From Voacanga thouarsii (Eukaryota > Streptophyta > Magnoliopsida > Gentianales > Apocynaceae): DNA of 64,000 nucleotides. Where the stretch lies: NCBI GenBank assembly GCA_026120185.1, contig JANUWF010003366.1:620001-684000 (forward strand). The letters run 5' to 3'. Of the stretch, positions 11,628-22,200 are shown one piece after another (position 1 is the first letter of the stretch; each line of letters begins with the position of its first letter). Made by a program: the position numbers and the translations under genes. The notes under the pieces were generated by a model, which worked only from the letters and a program-made list of their open reading frames with translations, did no database searches and was not told the DNA's origin.

Positions 11628-13072
11628 TGTTAGAATTCGTGGACTCCTAAACACGGAAAACATCCACGAATCCCTCCCGAGGACCCAAGTAAACGATTAA
11701 GAAGATCTAAGGTTTAAGAATTACCTCTGGTTGCTGTAATCGAAATCCTTCGATTTTGGTTGTGCTGTTGTACGTTCAACCCGAACAATCACCAGACGCT
11801 ACAGTATGTGAACGTCCTCTATCAGATACATACCGCGAACTCACTCGATACCCGGGGAGTACTAGCACCTAGGGTTTGAGAGGTTTTTTTTCTTTTCTGG
11901 TAGAGAATGGCACGAATATTCTCAACTAAAAAATTGGACTATTGAAAAGACGGCTAGGGTTTTCTTAAAAACGCCGAACCTCTTAGAGTCCAACCCTAAT
12001 AATATCTTATCATATTCTAATTTAAATTCAAATTAAATTAAAACTGATATGATAAGATTCTGCCATTATCTCGGTAATTTAACTAATTAATTTACCGAGT
12101 CAGATTCTTATAATCTAGACATCATCCAGATACATCGAACCTAGTCACCAGAAAAATAACCTAACAAGTTCGCTTATTGTGTGACCCTATAGGTTCATTT
12201 AACACTGGCAGTGTGCCGAAATCATATTTAAATGGCCCACAAGTTATAAGTGGTTTCTAGCAAAACATTATAACTATCCAGATTAAATGAAAATCGGTGA
12301 TCTCTTTGAACCAAACCATAATTTTATATTTAGTCCTTTTGTCACACGATATCCAGATTAAACATAAGGCACGGAGCATGTCATCCTTATTAAGCTTAAT
12401 CAATTATTTGTTGTTTTCATAGTAGACTGTTCAAACAAATGATATGAATATCTTAGATTGATATATTTGAGCACGGCCATGCATTTTTAACAGTCTAACT
12501 TATCAAGGGGCCCATAGATATCTCTCCCATAACTGAGAGGGACAAATTCCTTCACAATCAATCATATTCCTCTCCTTGATTTATTCTATATCCAACAGTA
12601 GTCTAATTTATTATCTGGTTAAAGACAACTTTAGATAATGTCAAAATATAGAATTTGTCAAGTAGGAAACTATGATGAATTTAGGTCGAAGGACTTTCAA
12701 TATTATTATGGCTAGAAAGTACTTATGACATATTCCATGAAGTACTCTCACAGTGGGTCATGTCCAATACAATGTTCTCTAACATTTATTTATGTCTTGA
12801 CTCGATATCACAAATATCCATGGCCAGTAAAACATAGCCATCAAGTCACAAACATACTAATCTTAATTTATTATTATTCCAATAATAATAATCGATCAGT
12901 GGCAGTTTTAGAATAGTCATTTTATTCATTGTATGGTTTTACTATCAAGTCACGTACTTAATGACCAACAAAACAAAACTCACTATTCATGGAAAGGAAA
13001 GCCTTATATTATTATATAAAACATAATGACAATAGTATTAGTATAAATTGACTCTATGGCATATCCCCAACA
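11628..13072 (-). repeat. Copia-1 5' LTR
   Basis: A 1445-bp partner of the 4782-6229 LTR. Many differences between the two are C/T or G/A, several at CG dinucleotides (for example acgcgg against acacgg near the start). Confidence 0.94.
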
Positions 13073-13077
13073 GGATG
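13073..13077. repeat. Copia-1 target-site duplication (right), GGATG
   Basis: Second copy of the 5-bp duplication found at 4777-4781. Confidence 0.93.
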
Positions 13078-13519
13078 AGATTTTGTCTGTGAGGGGGAAG
13101 AGTTCTCCACACATGGATCTTAAGGGATATAAAGTTCGAGTAAGTAGAATGGGGCATGCTCCCCACTTGCAAGCAATTCATAATGACCAAACTTGGGCAA
13201 TTTTCCTCCGCAACGATCTGGGTAGTTAGAGAATGCATGCTTCCAATGAAAGGGCCCACTGAGGATGACATTCGATAGGTTCTGGAGCGGGCAGTTGAGG
13301 CAGCTGAATGATGAGAATGGGTGATTGAGGAGGACTGGGGACAGGAACCACGGATGGCTCGAGTATGGTTAGAGTAGATAGGTTTGGATTGGGCATGATC
13401 ATGGCTGGGACAGAGAGGGACCGATGATTAACCTGGGGAGGAGAGAGGAATTTTTGGGGTGTGGAAGACGACAACACCCCAGAAGATGTCAGCTTTCTCC
13501 GGCCTCTAGTTTGGACCAT
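13078..13519 (-). pseudogene. LINE ORF1, N-terminal part
   Basis: The start is chosen at 13519 because the protein opens MVQTRGRRK, a typical opening of plant LINE ORF1. A Pro/Ser-rich stretch follows, stopping at 13226. Beyond that the coding signal shifts frame and reaches the Copia-1 insertion. The frame entering the insertion (HPSINPVDPNQT on the far side, at about 4740-4776) continues into the DUF4283 part at 3504-4694. Confidence 0.72.
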
Positions 13520-14307
13520 TAGGTCCAGGCCATCAGCTAACGCAGCGGATAGAACCAGCAGGAAGTTGGAGTAGGTAGCAGAAGAAACAGTAGGCAGGGG
13601 AGTGGAGTAGGCAGGAGACTACTCTGGAAAAGAGGGGTAGTGGACTGACAGACAGGTGGAGCAGTTAGATTCTGGGAGGATGTAAATCTAGTTGGAGTCT
13701 AGCGCAGAAGGAATATTTAGACCGAGACTGATTTGAACATCTAACTAACAAGGTTTCGAAGGAAGAATATGGTTAAACCCGATCAAAAACACCTAATTCT
13801 AGAACTAGCAGCACGGATAAAGGAAACAGGAGAATTATCGACTTAAAATAATACCGAGCCTCTGGACAGAAAACAGATTCACACCCTTACAACTAAATAA
13901 ACTAAAACCTAAAAGCAGAATCTAACAGAATGCTTGATAGGATAGACAGACCAAGGCCGACAAGAAAACCAGGAACATGCAGAGGACTATAATGTTGGAA
14001 CGCCGAATAGCATCAGGAAGAAGCAACATAGGCAGAAGCCTATGAAGAAACCCTTTCACCGCAGTACCCAGGGTCAACCAAGGCCAACCAAACACAGTTG
14101 CAGATGCCGAGTCACACCTCACAGTATCACAGCAGAAAAACACCAGAACGAATAGCTTCCATACTAACTAGTAAGAGGAATATGCATTAACAGCACATCT
14201 TGAAAACCTATCATTGTTAGCAATGGAGATAAGAGTCAGGAAGGGGACTCAAGGGAGTTGAGAGCTTCTCTCTCTACCTCTTCTCTCTCTTGACAAAGAT
14301 TGATGTT
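13520..14307 (-). other. LINE 5' leader
   Basis: A non-coding 788 bp between the LINE 5' end, fixed by the target duplication, and the ORF1 start. Its first bases on the minus strand are purine-rich (GAGAGA runs at about 14265-14290). Plant L1 elements carry an internal promoter in this position; none is provable here. Confidence 0.6.
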
Positions 14308-14323
14308 GACGTCGCCTACTCTT
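14308..14323. repeat. LINE target-site duplication, right copy
   Basis: Exact repeat of 436-451 (gacgtcgcctactctt). It marks the 5' end of the LINE. Confidence 0.9.
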
Positions 14324-14426
14324 GGTTCATGCCAAGCAACACCGTTCCTCTTCAGTGGCTCTTCTCTTATTTTATTGTGCTCCAATCCTTACAGATTTGA
14401 TCTTCCTTTTCTATCTTCTGTGCTTT

Positions 14427-14600
14427 TCATTTAAGTTTGTAGTCACTAGGGGCTTCTTTTAGGATTTTTTTGATATTCCATTTCTTGGTAATCTTCTTGG
14501 CCTTTAGCTTGTTAGTTTTGAAGTCTTGAAAGTCCTCTGCTGTAATCCCTTGATTCTTGTTGTTTCCTGAGGATCCGTTGATTGCACCATAGCCTTCCAT
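14427..14600 (-). CDS. Possible 57-aa lysine-rich small protein
   Basis: An ATG at 14600 opens a 57-codon frame ending in TGA at 14427. The product begins MEGYGAINGSSGNNK, continues ITAEDFQDFK and ends with a basic Lys-rich half (KLKAKKITKKWNIKKILKE). Composition looks protein-like: balanced acidic, aromatic and basic residues with no low-complexity run. I do not recognise the family. It could be a real small ORF, an exon of a decayed gene, or chance. Confidence 0.25.
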   Translation of the reverse strand: MEGYGAINGSSGNNKNQGITAEDFQDFKTNKLKAKKITKKWNIKKILKEAPSDYKLK

Positions 14601-14702
14601 CCCCCTTCTTTAGATGAACTATGATGCTTGGTGAATTCCTATCAGTCATTTACAAAATATTTCCAAAATTTTACAAGGATTATACAATACTTATAAAAAG
14701 TT

Positions 14703-14900
14703 TTGTTATTTTTCAATTCAGTCGTTATCGTTGATTACTTGGCAAGAGAAGCCTACAATGCTAATTCATCAATTGAATGGCAGCGAACTGCAGCTATGTC
14801 TTTCTCTCAATGCTTGAATGTGGAGAGACAATCTGACTCCTTAACTCTAATTCATCAGCTCAAAGGCCACTTCAATGTTCCATGGAAGTTAGCACAGTAA
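14703..14900 (+). pseudogene. Possible exon or gene fragment, unknown family
   Basis: A 65-codon open stretch with protein-like composition, including AREAYNANSSIEWQRTAA and LIHQLKGHFNVPWKLAQ, ending at TAA. It has no good ATG context at its left end, so it would be an exon or relic. I do not recognise the family. Confidence 0.2.
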
Positions 14901-15419
14901 CATGTGCTCTAATGGAGGCTTCTTCAAAGAAGAAAATCAGTTCATTTTCTGCACATTTATTAAGAAGCCAATGAGCCTGCAGACTATATGGCCAACTTAG
15001 GGGTCATTCAATCTTAGAAGTCATGCTATCTTTTGACTTGACAATTGCACACTCTCCGCATCAAATGGAGTTGTAAACGACTTCTTATTACTTCAATAAA
15101 ATTTTTGGCATATGGGGATTGGAAAAAAAAAAGGTTGTTGATTAGTGGGCATTCCCACAAGTCTTTGAAAGTTGCAACCCTAGTGATGATTATGACATAC
15201 TTGATATTACATATATGTATACGATGCATATATGCACATCAAATAGATACACATAATATATAAATATACAATGCATACACACTTAATATGTAGGTTTAAG
15301 TATCTAAATATATGGCAACCCCCACAGCCAATGGAATCCAGCAATTGTGTGCTCATATGGTTACCATTGGCCCTTCATGAACAATAAAATTATCCATGAC
15401 ATCACATGAAAATAAGGAA

Positions 15420-16697
15420 ATTGCGAAGGATTTTTCCGACGGCCAAATTCTGTCGCAAATTTATGACGGCAAATAGAATGTTGACTAGCCCTCGCAAATC
15501 CCTCGCAATTTTGAGGTGGATTTGCGAGGGATGCAAAGAAGTCGTCACAAATCCCTTGCAAAATTCCGAGGGATTTGCGACGAAATTTGTTATTTTTAAA
15601 AAATAAAGTAAAAAAATAAAAAAGTATTGCCCTAGCGAATCCATCACAAATCTACTTTGGATTTGTGACAGCATATTTTAAAAATTTGAAAAGGAAAATA
15701 CGCACTGAGGAAAATAATTTGCAGCGGATTTGTGACGGTCTGCCATAGGCCGTCGCAAATCCCTTGCAAAGTTTAGAGGGATTTGTGACGGATTTTTATT
15801 TTCAAGAAAAATGAAGTAAAAAAATAATAAAAAGTGCTTGCTCTAGCTAATCCGTCAGAAATCTACTACGGATTTGCAATGGCCTCTTTATAAAAAAAAA
15901 TTAAAAAGAAAAATATGCACTAGATAGAAAATTTTTGTAGCGGATTTGTGACGGTCAACCAAGGTTGTCGTTTGCGATGGATTTTTCTTTTGGAAAAAAA
16001 GGAATTGAAAAAATAAAAATGGTTGCATAGCTAATCTGTCACAAATCTACTATGGATTTGTGATGGTTTCTTTCGAAAAAAAGTCGAAAAAAGAAAATAC
16101 TCATTAAGGAAAATATTTGCAGTGGATTTGCGACGACGTGATAAATGCCCTCGCAAATCCCTCACAAAATTGAGAGGGATTTGCGATGGATTTGATACTT
16201 GGCCGTCGCAAATCCCTCTCAATTATGCGAGGGATTTGCAACGGATTGATGTTTTGGGACAAAGCGAAGTAAAAAATAAAAAGTGCTTGCTCTAGCAAAT
16301 CCCTCGCAACTCTTCTACGGATTTGTGATGGCATCTTTTGTAAAAAAAAATTAAAAAAGAAAAAACCCATTAGGAAAATGTTCGCAGTGGATTTGCGACG
16401 AGGTGCCAAATGCCCTCGCAAATCCCTTGTAAATTTGCGACGACTTTGATACAGGCCATCACAAATCCTTCTCAATTCTGTGAGGGATTTGCGACGGATT
16501 GGTGTTTTGGAAAAAATAATAAAAGTACTTGCTCTTGGTAATCCGTTGCACATCTACTATGGATTTGTGATGATCTCTTTTATAAAAAAATTCAAATTGA
16601 ATAATAGAAATAGTTTGCAACAAATGTGCAGCAATCATGCAATTGTCCGTCACTAACCACTCTCAAAATTGCGAGGGATTTGCAACAAATTTGTGGT
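15420..16697. repeat. Tandem array of palindromic TTTGCGACGG units
   Basis: About five to six degenerate units of roughly 180-270 bp. Each combines GC-containing words (gatttgcgacgg, gtcgcaaatccctcgc) with an A-rich spacer (aaaaagaaaatacgcact-like, seen near 15694, 15911, 16094 and 16360). Within units, gtcgcaaatccct is followed 10-15 bases later by agggatttgcgac, giving roughly 15-bp inverted arms, for example 15750-15764 with 15776-15790. Several minus-strand open frames of 62-150 codons here are by-products of the repeat. The motif resembles subterminal repeats of plant CACTA transposons, but no CACTA end is seen beside the array. Confidence 0.8.
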
Positions 16698-17433
16698 TTT
16701 ATCAAATGAAGTAAAAAATTTTAAAAAAAATGTATCATGCTAAATAATTCAAATCTAAATACATTTAAAATTACTTATTTAAAATGCTTTTTTAATAATA
16801 TTTTAAACTTTATACACGGTGTGTGTACTTATCATTGAATTTGTCCATGATTTCTTACTAATATTGCTTACTATATAAAATATTCTTACATGTTCTTTAT
16901 ATACAATTTTCTTAGAGTTGAAATATGGGTATCATGACAAGAACTACTTCCGTGTTTTATAAGTTGAGTAATAAGTTGTTCCATTATGATATTCCAAAAT
17001 AATTCTTTGAACATATAACCAAAAAAAAAAAAAAAGTGAAATACAAAACTTCACTAAACCAAAAAAATGAACTAGAAGGGAATATATATTATAACAAACC
17101 ACCTATTTGTATCTTTAGAATTAGAGTATGAGCAGTTAATTTAGAGTATAACATCCTTATTGAGATTATTTATGCGACATACTCATTTACATTTTTTTAT
17201 GAGTATTAAGAGTGCCTGTGGAATAATGTAAATAATTTGTGCTTGTAAAGTGATGACTCACTTTTATTTGTGAAAAATGATTTATTATATTAAATTAAAT
17301 ACTGTTATGAAGAAATGTTATTACGATTATTTCAATAAGAGAAACAAATTTTATAAGTTTTTCAAATACAATTTTGAATTATTTGAATTTATTATGAGGA
17401 TTATAAGGGTGCATATGCTATAAGGTGAATTAT
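16698..17433. other. AT-rich spacer
   Basis: Very AT-rich, with several A-runs. I see no ORF, repeat boundary or other feature. Confidence 0.5.
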
Positions 17434-18417
17434 CACTACAAGAAAAAGTAACTTTCATAACACCTTTTTCATGACACTTTTTAAAAGTGTAATAATAGAG
17501 TGACTATAATGACACTGCGTTTATTAGTGTCATCATAATAAAACCAAAACTACGAAGTTTTAATATGTTGGCTTAAATTAACAGATTTATAATGACACTT
17601 CTTTGTGTTATGCAAGATAGTATTTCAAGAAAATATATCAATGTGTTATTATTATATAATGACATGCACATTTTAAAATATATAAAAATATGTAATTATA
17701 TAAAAATTTGGCGATCAAATAAATTTAAATTTTGATTAAAATATAAAAATTTATATTTTCGTAGCTAAACTCTATCAAATAGCGAGGGTTTAGCTATGGA
17801 GACATAAAAAAAATAATCCCTCTAGTTTTTTTTTTTTTTTTCAGAATATGTGTTAAAAATTTCCCTCCAAATTTTTTTTTTTTTCAAAATTTTGGAGGAC
17901 CATCGCTAAACCCTAGTAAATTAGAAAGGGTTTAGCCACAACTATACAAATTAAATTCCCCTTCTTCGACAAAGTAAACCACCGTAGCTAAACCATCGCT
18001 AGTAGCGACGTTGTAGCGGGAGAATAGGGTATAGTCGCTAAATTGCGACGGCCATTTACTATGGCTTAGGGTTTATTAGTAATTTAGATACGAATTAGCG
18101 ATGGCTATTTGAAAAATAAGTTTTAATTTTCGAATTTCAGATATCATCACAATACCATCGTTAATTAGATATGAATTAGTGACAACTAGTGGCTCTATTT
18201 ACAAAATAATTTTTTTTTTCTAATTTTTAGGCTAGCCAGCGCAAGTCCGTCTCTAATTAGAGACGGTGTTATGGTCGTAGCTAAAATAGTGACGGCGTTG
18301 CGATGACCGGTCAATAGTTGTCTCTGCTCTTGTTGCTATCACAATGCAGTAGTAAATTTGCAACGGTTATAAAGCCGTCGCTAAATGTCATCACTAATGT
18401 TGACTTTTCTTTTAGTG
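17434..18417. mobile_element. CACTA-like non-autonomous DNA transposon (about 1 kb)
   Basis: The left end reads cactacaagaaaaagtaac. The right end, reverse-complemented, reads cactaaaagaaaagtcaac. Both fit the CACTA(C/A)AAGAAAA terminal repeat of plant En/Spm elements. Inside are subterminal-type repeats: agtgtcat/atgacac words near the left end (17460-17600) and tagcgacgg/ccgtcgcta words in the right half (17760-18400). There is no transposase. The expected 3-bp target duplication is not exact (tat on the left, ttc on the right), so the two ends may come from different insertions. Confidence 0.55.
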
Positions 18418-19205
18418 TTCAACCATGGGAAATGTAGTCCACATCTTATCCTAGAAGTAAGTTGTAGCGGCATGCTGGAGCTTGTTAGGCCTATGTCCCT
18501 GAGGTATGTGACGCCCCATTTAATTGAGAGTTTGGAAGCCTAATTATATGGCTATTTGAGTTTGCATCACAAATTAAATGAATTATATGTGGCTATCTTA
18601 TGTGCCATTTATGTGTATTCACTAGAGTAAAATGTGTTTTATAAGTCAATTATTTTATTTGGTAGTGTTAGGCAATTTACATGTATGTAATTGCTCGTTC
18701 TTTGTATATATATGTATTATGTGTAGCGAATTAATTAGCGAAATTAATTTGTGAATTACTTTTTCAATAAAATCAACACAATGATTTTTCTATTGTGCAA
18801 AACCCACTCTTGAACAAATATATTTCTAATTAAGGTTTTGACTTTATTTTCCAATCTAATAATCTTGGTCAAATTTCGGTTCAATTTTGATTTTGACTTC
18901 TTGATTTAATTTCACCAATTGACCCAAGACCTATTTCTTGGGCCTATGGATCTTTTTAACCCAACAAAACACCCTCCAATCTTAGCCATTGAACTTAGGG
19001 TATTTTTAAGTGAATCCATTTTCACCACCGAATTAAAATTCACCCTAGTATAAAATCATATTTTTCCCCTTTCCCTCCTCATTGTGGCTGAAATCCCCTC
19101 CCTCTCTCTCTCCCTCTTGTTTTTATTTCTTCTCTAGCCTCCCTCTACCTTCTCTCAAGCTAACACATTTCTTGGAGGATCATTTTTGTAACTTTAGGGT
19201 TGATT

Positions 19206-19210
19206 ATTAA
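19206..19210. repeat. Copia-2 target-site duplication (left), ATTAA
   Basis: ATTAA is repeated at 43998-44002 directly after the other Copia-2 LTR, although the two lie 24.8 kb apart. Confidence 0.9.
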
Positions 19211-22200
19211 TGTTGGGTATTTCATGCCATATCATATATAGCGTAGTGAAAAATTAAACAAGATACCAACTCAGGATCCACATATGTGTGGAAAACAAGA
19301 CATAAAGAAAACAAAAGTAACAACTTTTTACCTTTCTTTGATCGTCTAAAGAACAAAATTTTTTCTTCTTTAAGTCGAGGCGCGATCCAGCAATCCTCTT
19401 GATCAAACATCATGAGAGTTGAATATCCAACCACTATAATCACATTGTGTGATTATCTCTAACAAAAATCCACACAGAGGATCACACTCAAGCACCATGT
19501 TTTCTATGCTAGCAGAAACAAGATGGCGGATAGGGTTTATGGTGAAGAACCACAAGAGAGAGGGAGACAAGAGAAAGTTTGGAGTTGTTCGTGTCTTACA
19601 CTACCCAGAAATTTCGTGCATATATCCTTTACATATTACATGAAATCTGCTGGAAAAACACTCCAACTGAGAATTCTAAAACAGTTAGAATTTCTTAATT
19701 GTAATTGGAAACATCAAGTTCTCACAATTACAATTTGGCCCATAAATTATAACTACTTACAATTTGGCCATAACAACTTCTTTTTCTTGCAATTAACCCG
19801 CACTATGTTATCAAATAACATCTCGAGTATATAATCCTCTATTGTGTGTGACCTATTAGGTTTCCTAGTCAATTGGTAGCGAACATGAATTAATCCAAAT
19901 GTCTTTGAGATTAATAATCCATAATTAATTATAATTCATCAATTAATAAATTCATATTCTCATATCATGAGCGGTATCTAGCAACACATCATGACCACCT
20001 AAGAATCCAGGAAGTCAAGTGGCTTGACATGAACCCTGCAATAACAAACTACATTGCAATTAACTCTTTCACCATACAATATCTCATTAAGTTTGGAGTA
20101 CAGAATTAGTGCCAACTCCCTCTAGAATATATATTAATTTTGGTCCGAATATAATAGTACTTGAACCAAGAACCCACTACTCTAGATGTGTATCAATTGG
20201 AACTGTTTCCAATACACAGTCGCCTTGGCCAATGACTTCTCGAGTAGTAATTCCTACAAGTGGCCGTGAGATATTTGCCTATACTATTAGAAGTAGTGAA
20301 TCCTTTATTGACCATCTCAACTACTTTTGTTTACCTCACAGTGTACCTAATATCCATTCCATAGGCGGCCCTCGATCTGGCTCTAGAGATTTGAATTAAA
20401 GCACAAAGCTCAGCAAATAAAGTACCTTGGAGATCTCAAGTATAAGGATACTTGTACGTTTGCTATATTGAGATTATATCACTGCACTAAATAGTTATGC
20501 ATGTGATTATTGAAGGGAAGAAAAACAGGGAAGCATGCTTCACGGGAAAAAAACAGAGAGAAAAAAAAACAAGCCTTAATGGCCGCACGGAAGCGTTAAG
20601 ATCATACATTTGCGTGCTTTAAACCTACTAGGTTGAGTAGGAGTGGATTTAACGACAGGAATAGCTTCGCCTTGCCCACTTGAAGAAGCTTCTGGTTGAA
20701 ATCCCGCTAACCTCCTACTTTGCCTTGTTTGCATGAACGCCATGCTTTTCAGCTCTCAAAATGTGCCACTGCCCAACTTCTTGTTGGTGAACACTAGAGT
20801 GAAGAAGAGTGGTCTCTAATCTCCTTAGTTCTCTTGCTATTGATTAGCAAAGAACCGAGAACAAGAGGAAGCAAACTCACGAGAGAGAGAGCTGTGTGAA
20901 CAGAAATGTGAGAGAGAGTTTTTTTTTTTTTTTGTGTGCTAGAGAGAAAAGCTAGGGAAAATAATAGGGTTTTCTCTATACAAGAGTCTTGTTTATCGTT
21001 ATCTAAAACTAGGTCTCCAATTATCTGATAAACATATCCTCCGGGATATCATATTTCAAACACCCGGATGTTAACCAGAGAATAAGTTTGGCTTAACCCT
21101 AAACTCATCTGAACCGTATCTGGAAAAAAACCCTACGGTCCAAGCTATCGGGCTGAAATAATATTTATTATTTTTCTTAGACCCAAAAGGCCCAAAATAA
21201 TAAACATCAATTATTTATTTCCTGGGCTTATATAAAAAACCCAATAAATAATTAATGAGCCCAAATGAACCAAAATAATTATTCTTTAATTATTTATTTC
21301 TTGGGCTTATATAAATAACCCAATAAATAATTAAGAATTAATTATTTCCCCTTAGTTTAAGCCCAGGTTAATTTCCTAATTATTCAAACTGGACCTAGGC
21401 CCTGAATAATTAATTAACAAATTAAACCAGATAATTAATTTCTCTCAACTCCTATTTTATTTAATTTATTTATTTTATTCCAGTCTAATAATAAATTAGA
21501 CATCCCGAATAAAATAAAATAAAATAAAATCCTCTTGAACTGAGATCAATTCCTCAACCCAAAATTAATTAGGACTTACGGGCTATTCCAAGGACCAAAA
21601 AAACATATCGCCTTGGCTGCTAAAATGACCAAAGTATCCCTGCTATATAAATAGCTGTATTTTGCATTTTAAATATTTCCTAATATCACCATAAGGAAAT
21701 ATTGACCCCAAGGACAATGTTGCATTAGCAAAGTCTCTGACCTACAGGTGAAATGACTAAAATACCCCTCTACACATCGCCGTACATTTAGAGGGGAAGA
21801 AGTGTACTAACACCCCTCTAAATGACATCTACCATCCTTAAGCATCTAGTCTAATGATCCACAACTTCCTGGAATGTTTCCACTTTCCAATGGAGCTATC
21901 CTAAAGCAAACATCTGAGTCATGTTTCCCAAGGCCCTGGACATTTTAGACCATTCGAACAATTAACCATAAGGGGCGATATAGTGTAGAAACTATCTTGT
22001 ACAAGTCTATCTTAACTAACTAGTCACATAAACCTGATACACAAGTATATTAGTTCTACCATAGAACCTCAACTATAGCATATCAAAGCATATGCTTCCA
22101 GCTTCGTTAGACCACCAACTCATACTCAAGTCGTAGAGTATTAGTCCACATTGTAGTGGTAGTAGTCTAGGTTTCTCTCATATAGTACTTTTAGAAACCA

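Larger units (their letters stand above)
4782..13072 (-). mobile_element. Copia-1: complete but inactive Ty1/copia retrotransposon
   Basis: This is an 8291-bp LTR retrotransposon on the minus strand. LTRs at 4782-6229 and 11628-13072 have TG...CA ends and look about 96% identical over the stretch I compared. A PBS matching initiator tRNA-Met lies inside the right LTR, a PPT inside the left LTR, and GGATG is duplicated at both sides. The order 5' LTR, leader, gag, protease, integrase, RT, RNase H is that of Ty1/copia. Gag has one frameshift; the rest of gag and all of pol are in one frame but contain several stops, and the RT catalytic motif is mutated. A solo LTR of the same family is at 26411-27855. 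Confidence 0.95.
451..14307 (-). mobile_element. L1-type LINE, full length, split by a copia insertion
   Basis: A non-LTR retrotransposon reads right to left: 5' leader (13520-14307), ORF1 (start 13519), ORF2 (start 3507), and a poly-A tail seen as a poly-T run at about 450-463. A 16-bp target duplication at 436-451 and 14308-14323 fixes both ends and shows that the two halves, separated by Copia-1 (4782-13072), are one insertion. Without Copia-1 and its 5-bp duplication the LINE is about 5.56 kb, normal for a plant L1. Both ORFs carry stops or frameshifts, so it is inactive. Its 3' end is unusual: ORF2 stops inside the C-terminal zinc-binding region and the tail follows only about 80 bases later. 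Confidence 0.93.
14324..15419. other. Unassigned sequence between LINE and tandem array
   Basis: No transposon hallmark is recognised. Two short open frames (14427-14600 minus and 14703-14900 plus) are listed separately. 15180-15310 is AT-rich with many atatgtat/acatat words. This is the stretch most likely to be old host intergenic DNA. Confidence 0.4.

Noticed and set aside
16104..16553. 149-codon minus-strand frame with repeated RRKSTANIF-like phrases
   Set aside because: By-product of the palindromic tandem array; the reading frame follows repeat periodicity, not protein evolution.
15420..16697. Repeats with inverted arms suggesting a CRISPR array
   Set aside because: Units vary in length (about 180-270 bp), are degenerate and lie in plant DNA; no spacer-repeat regularity and no cas genes.
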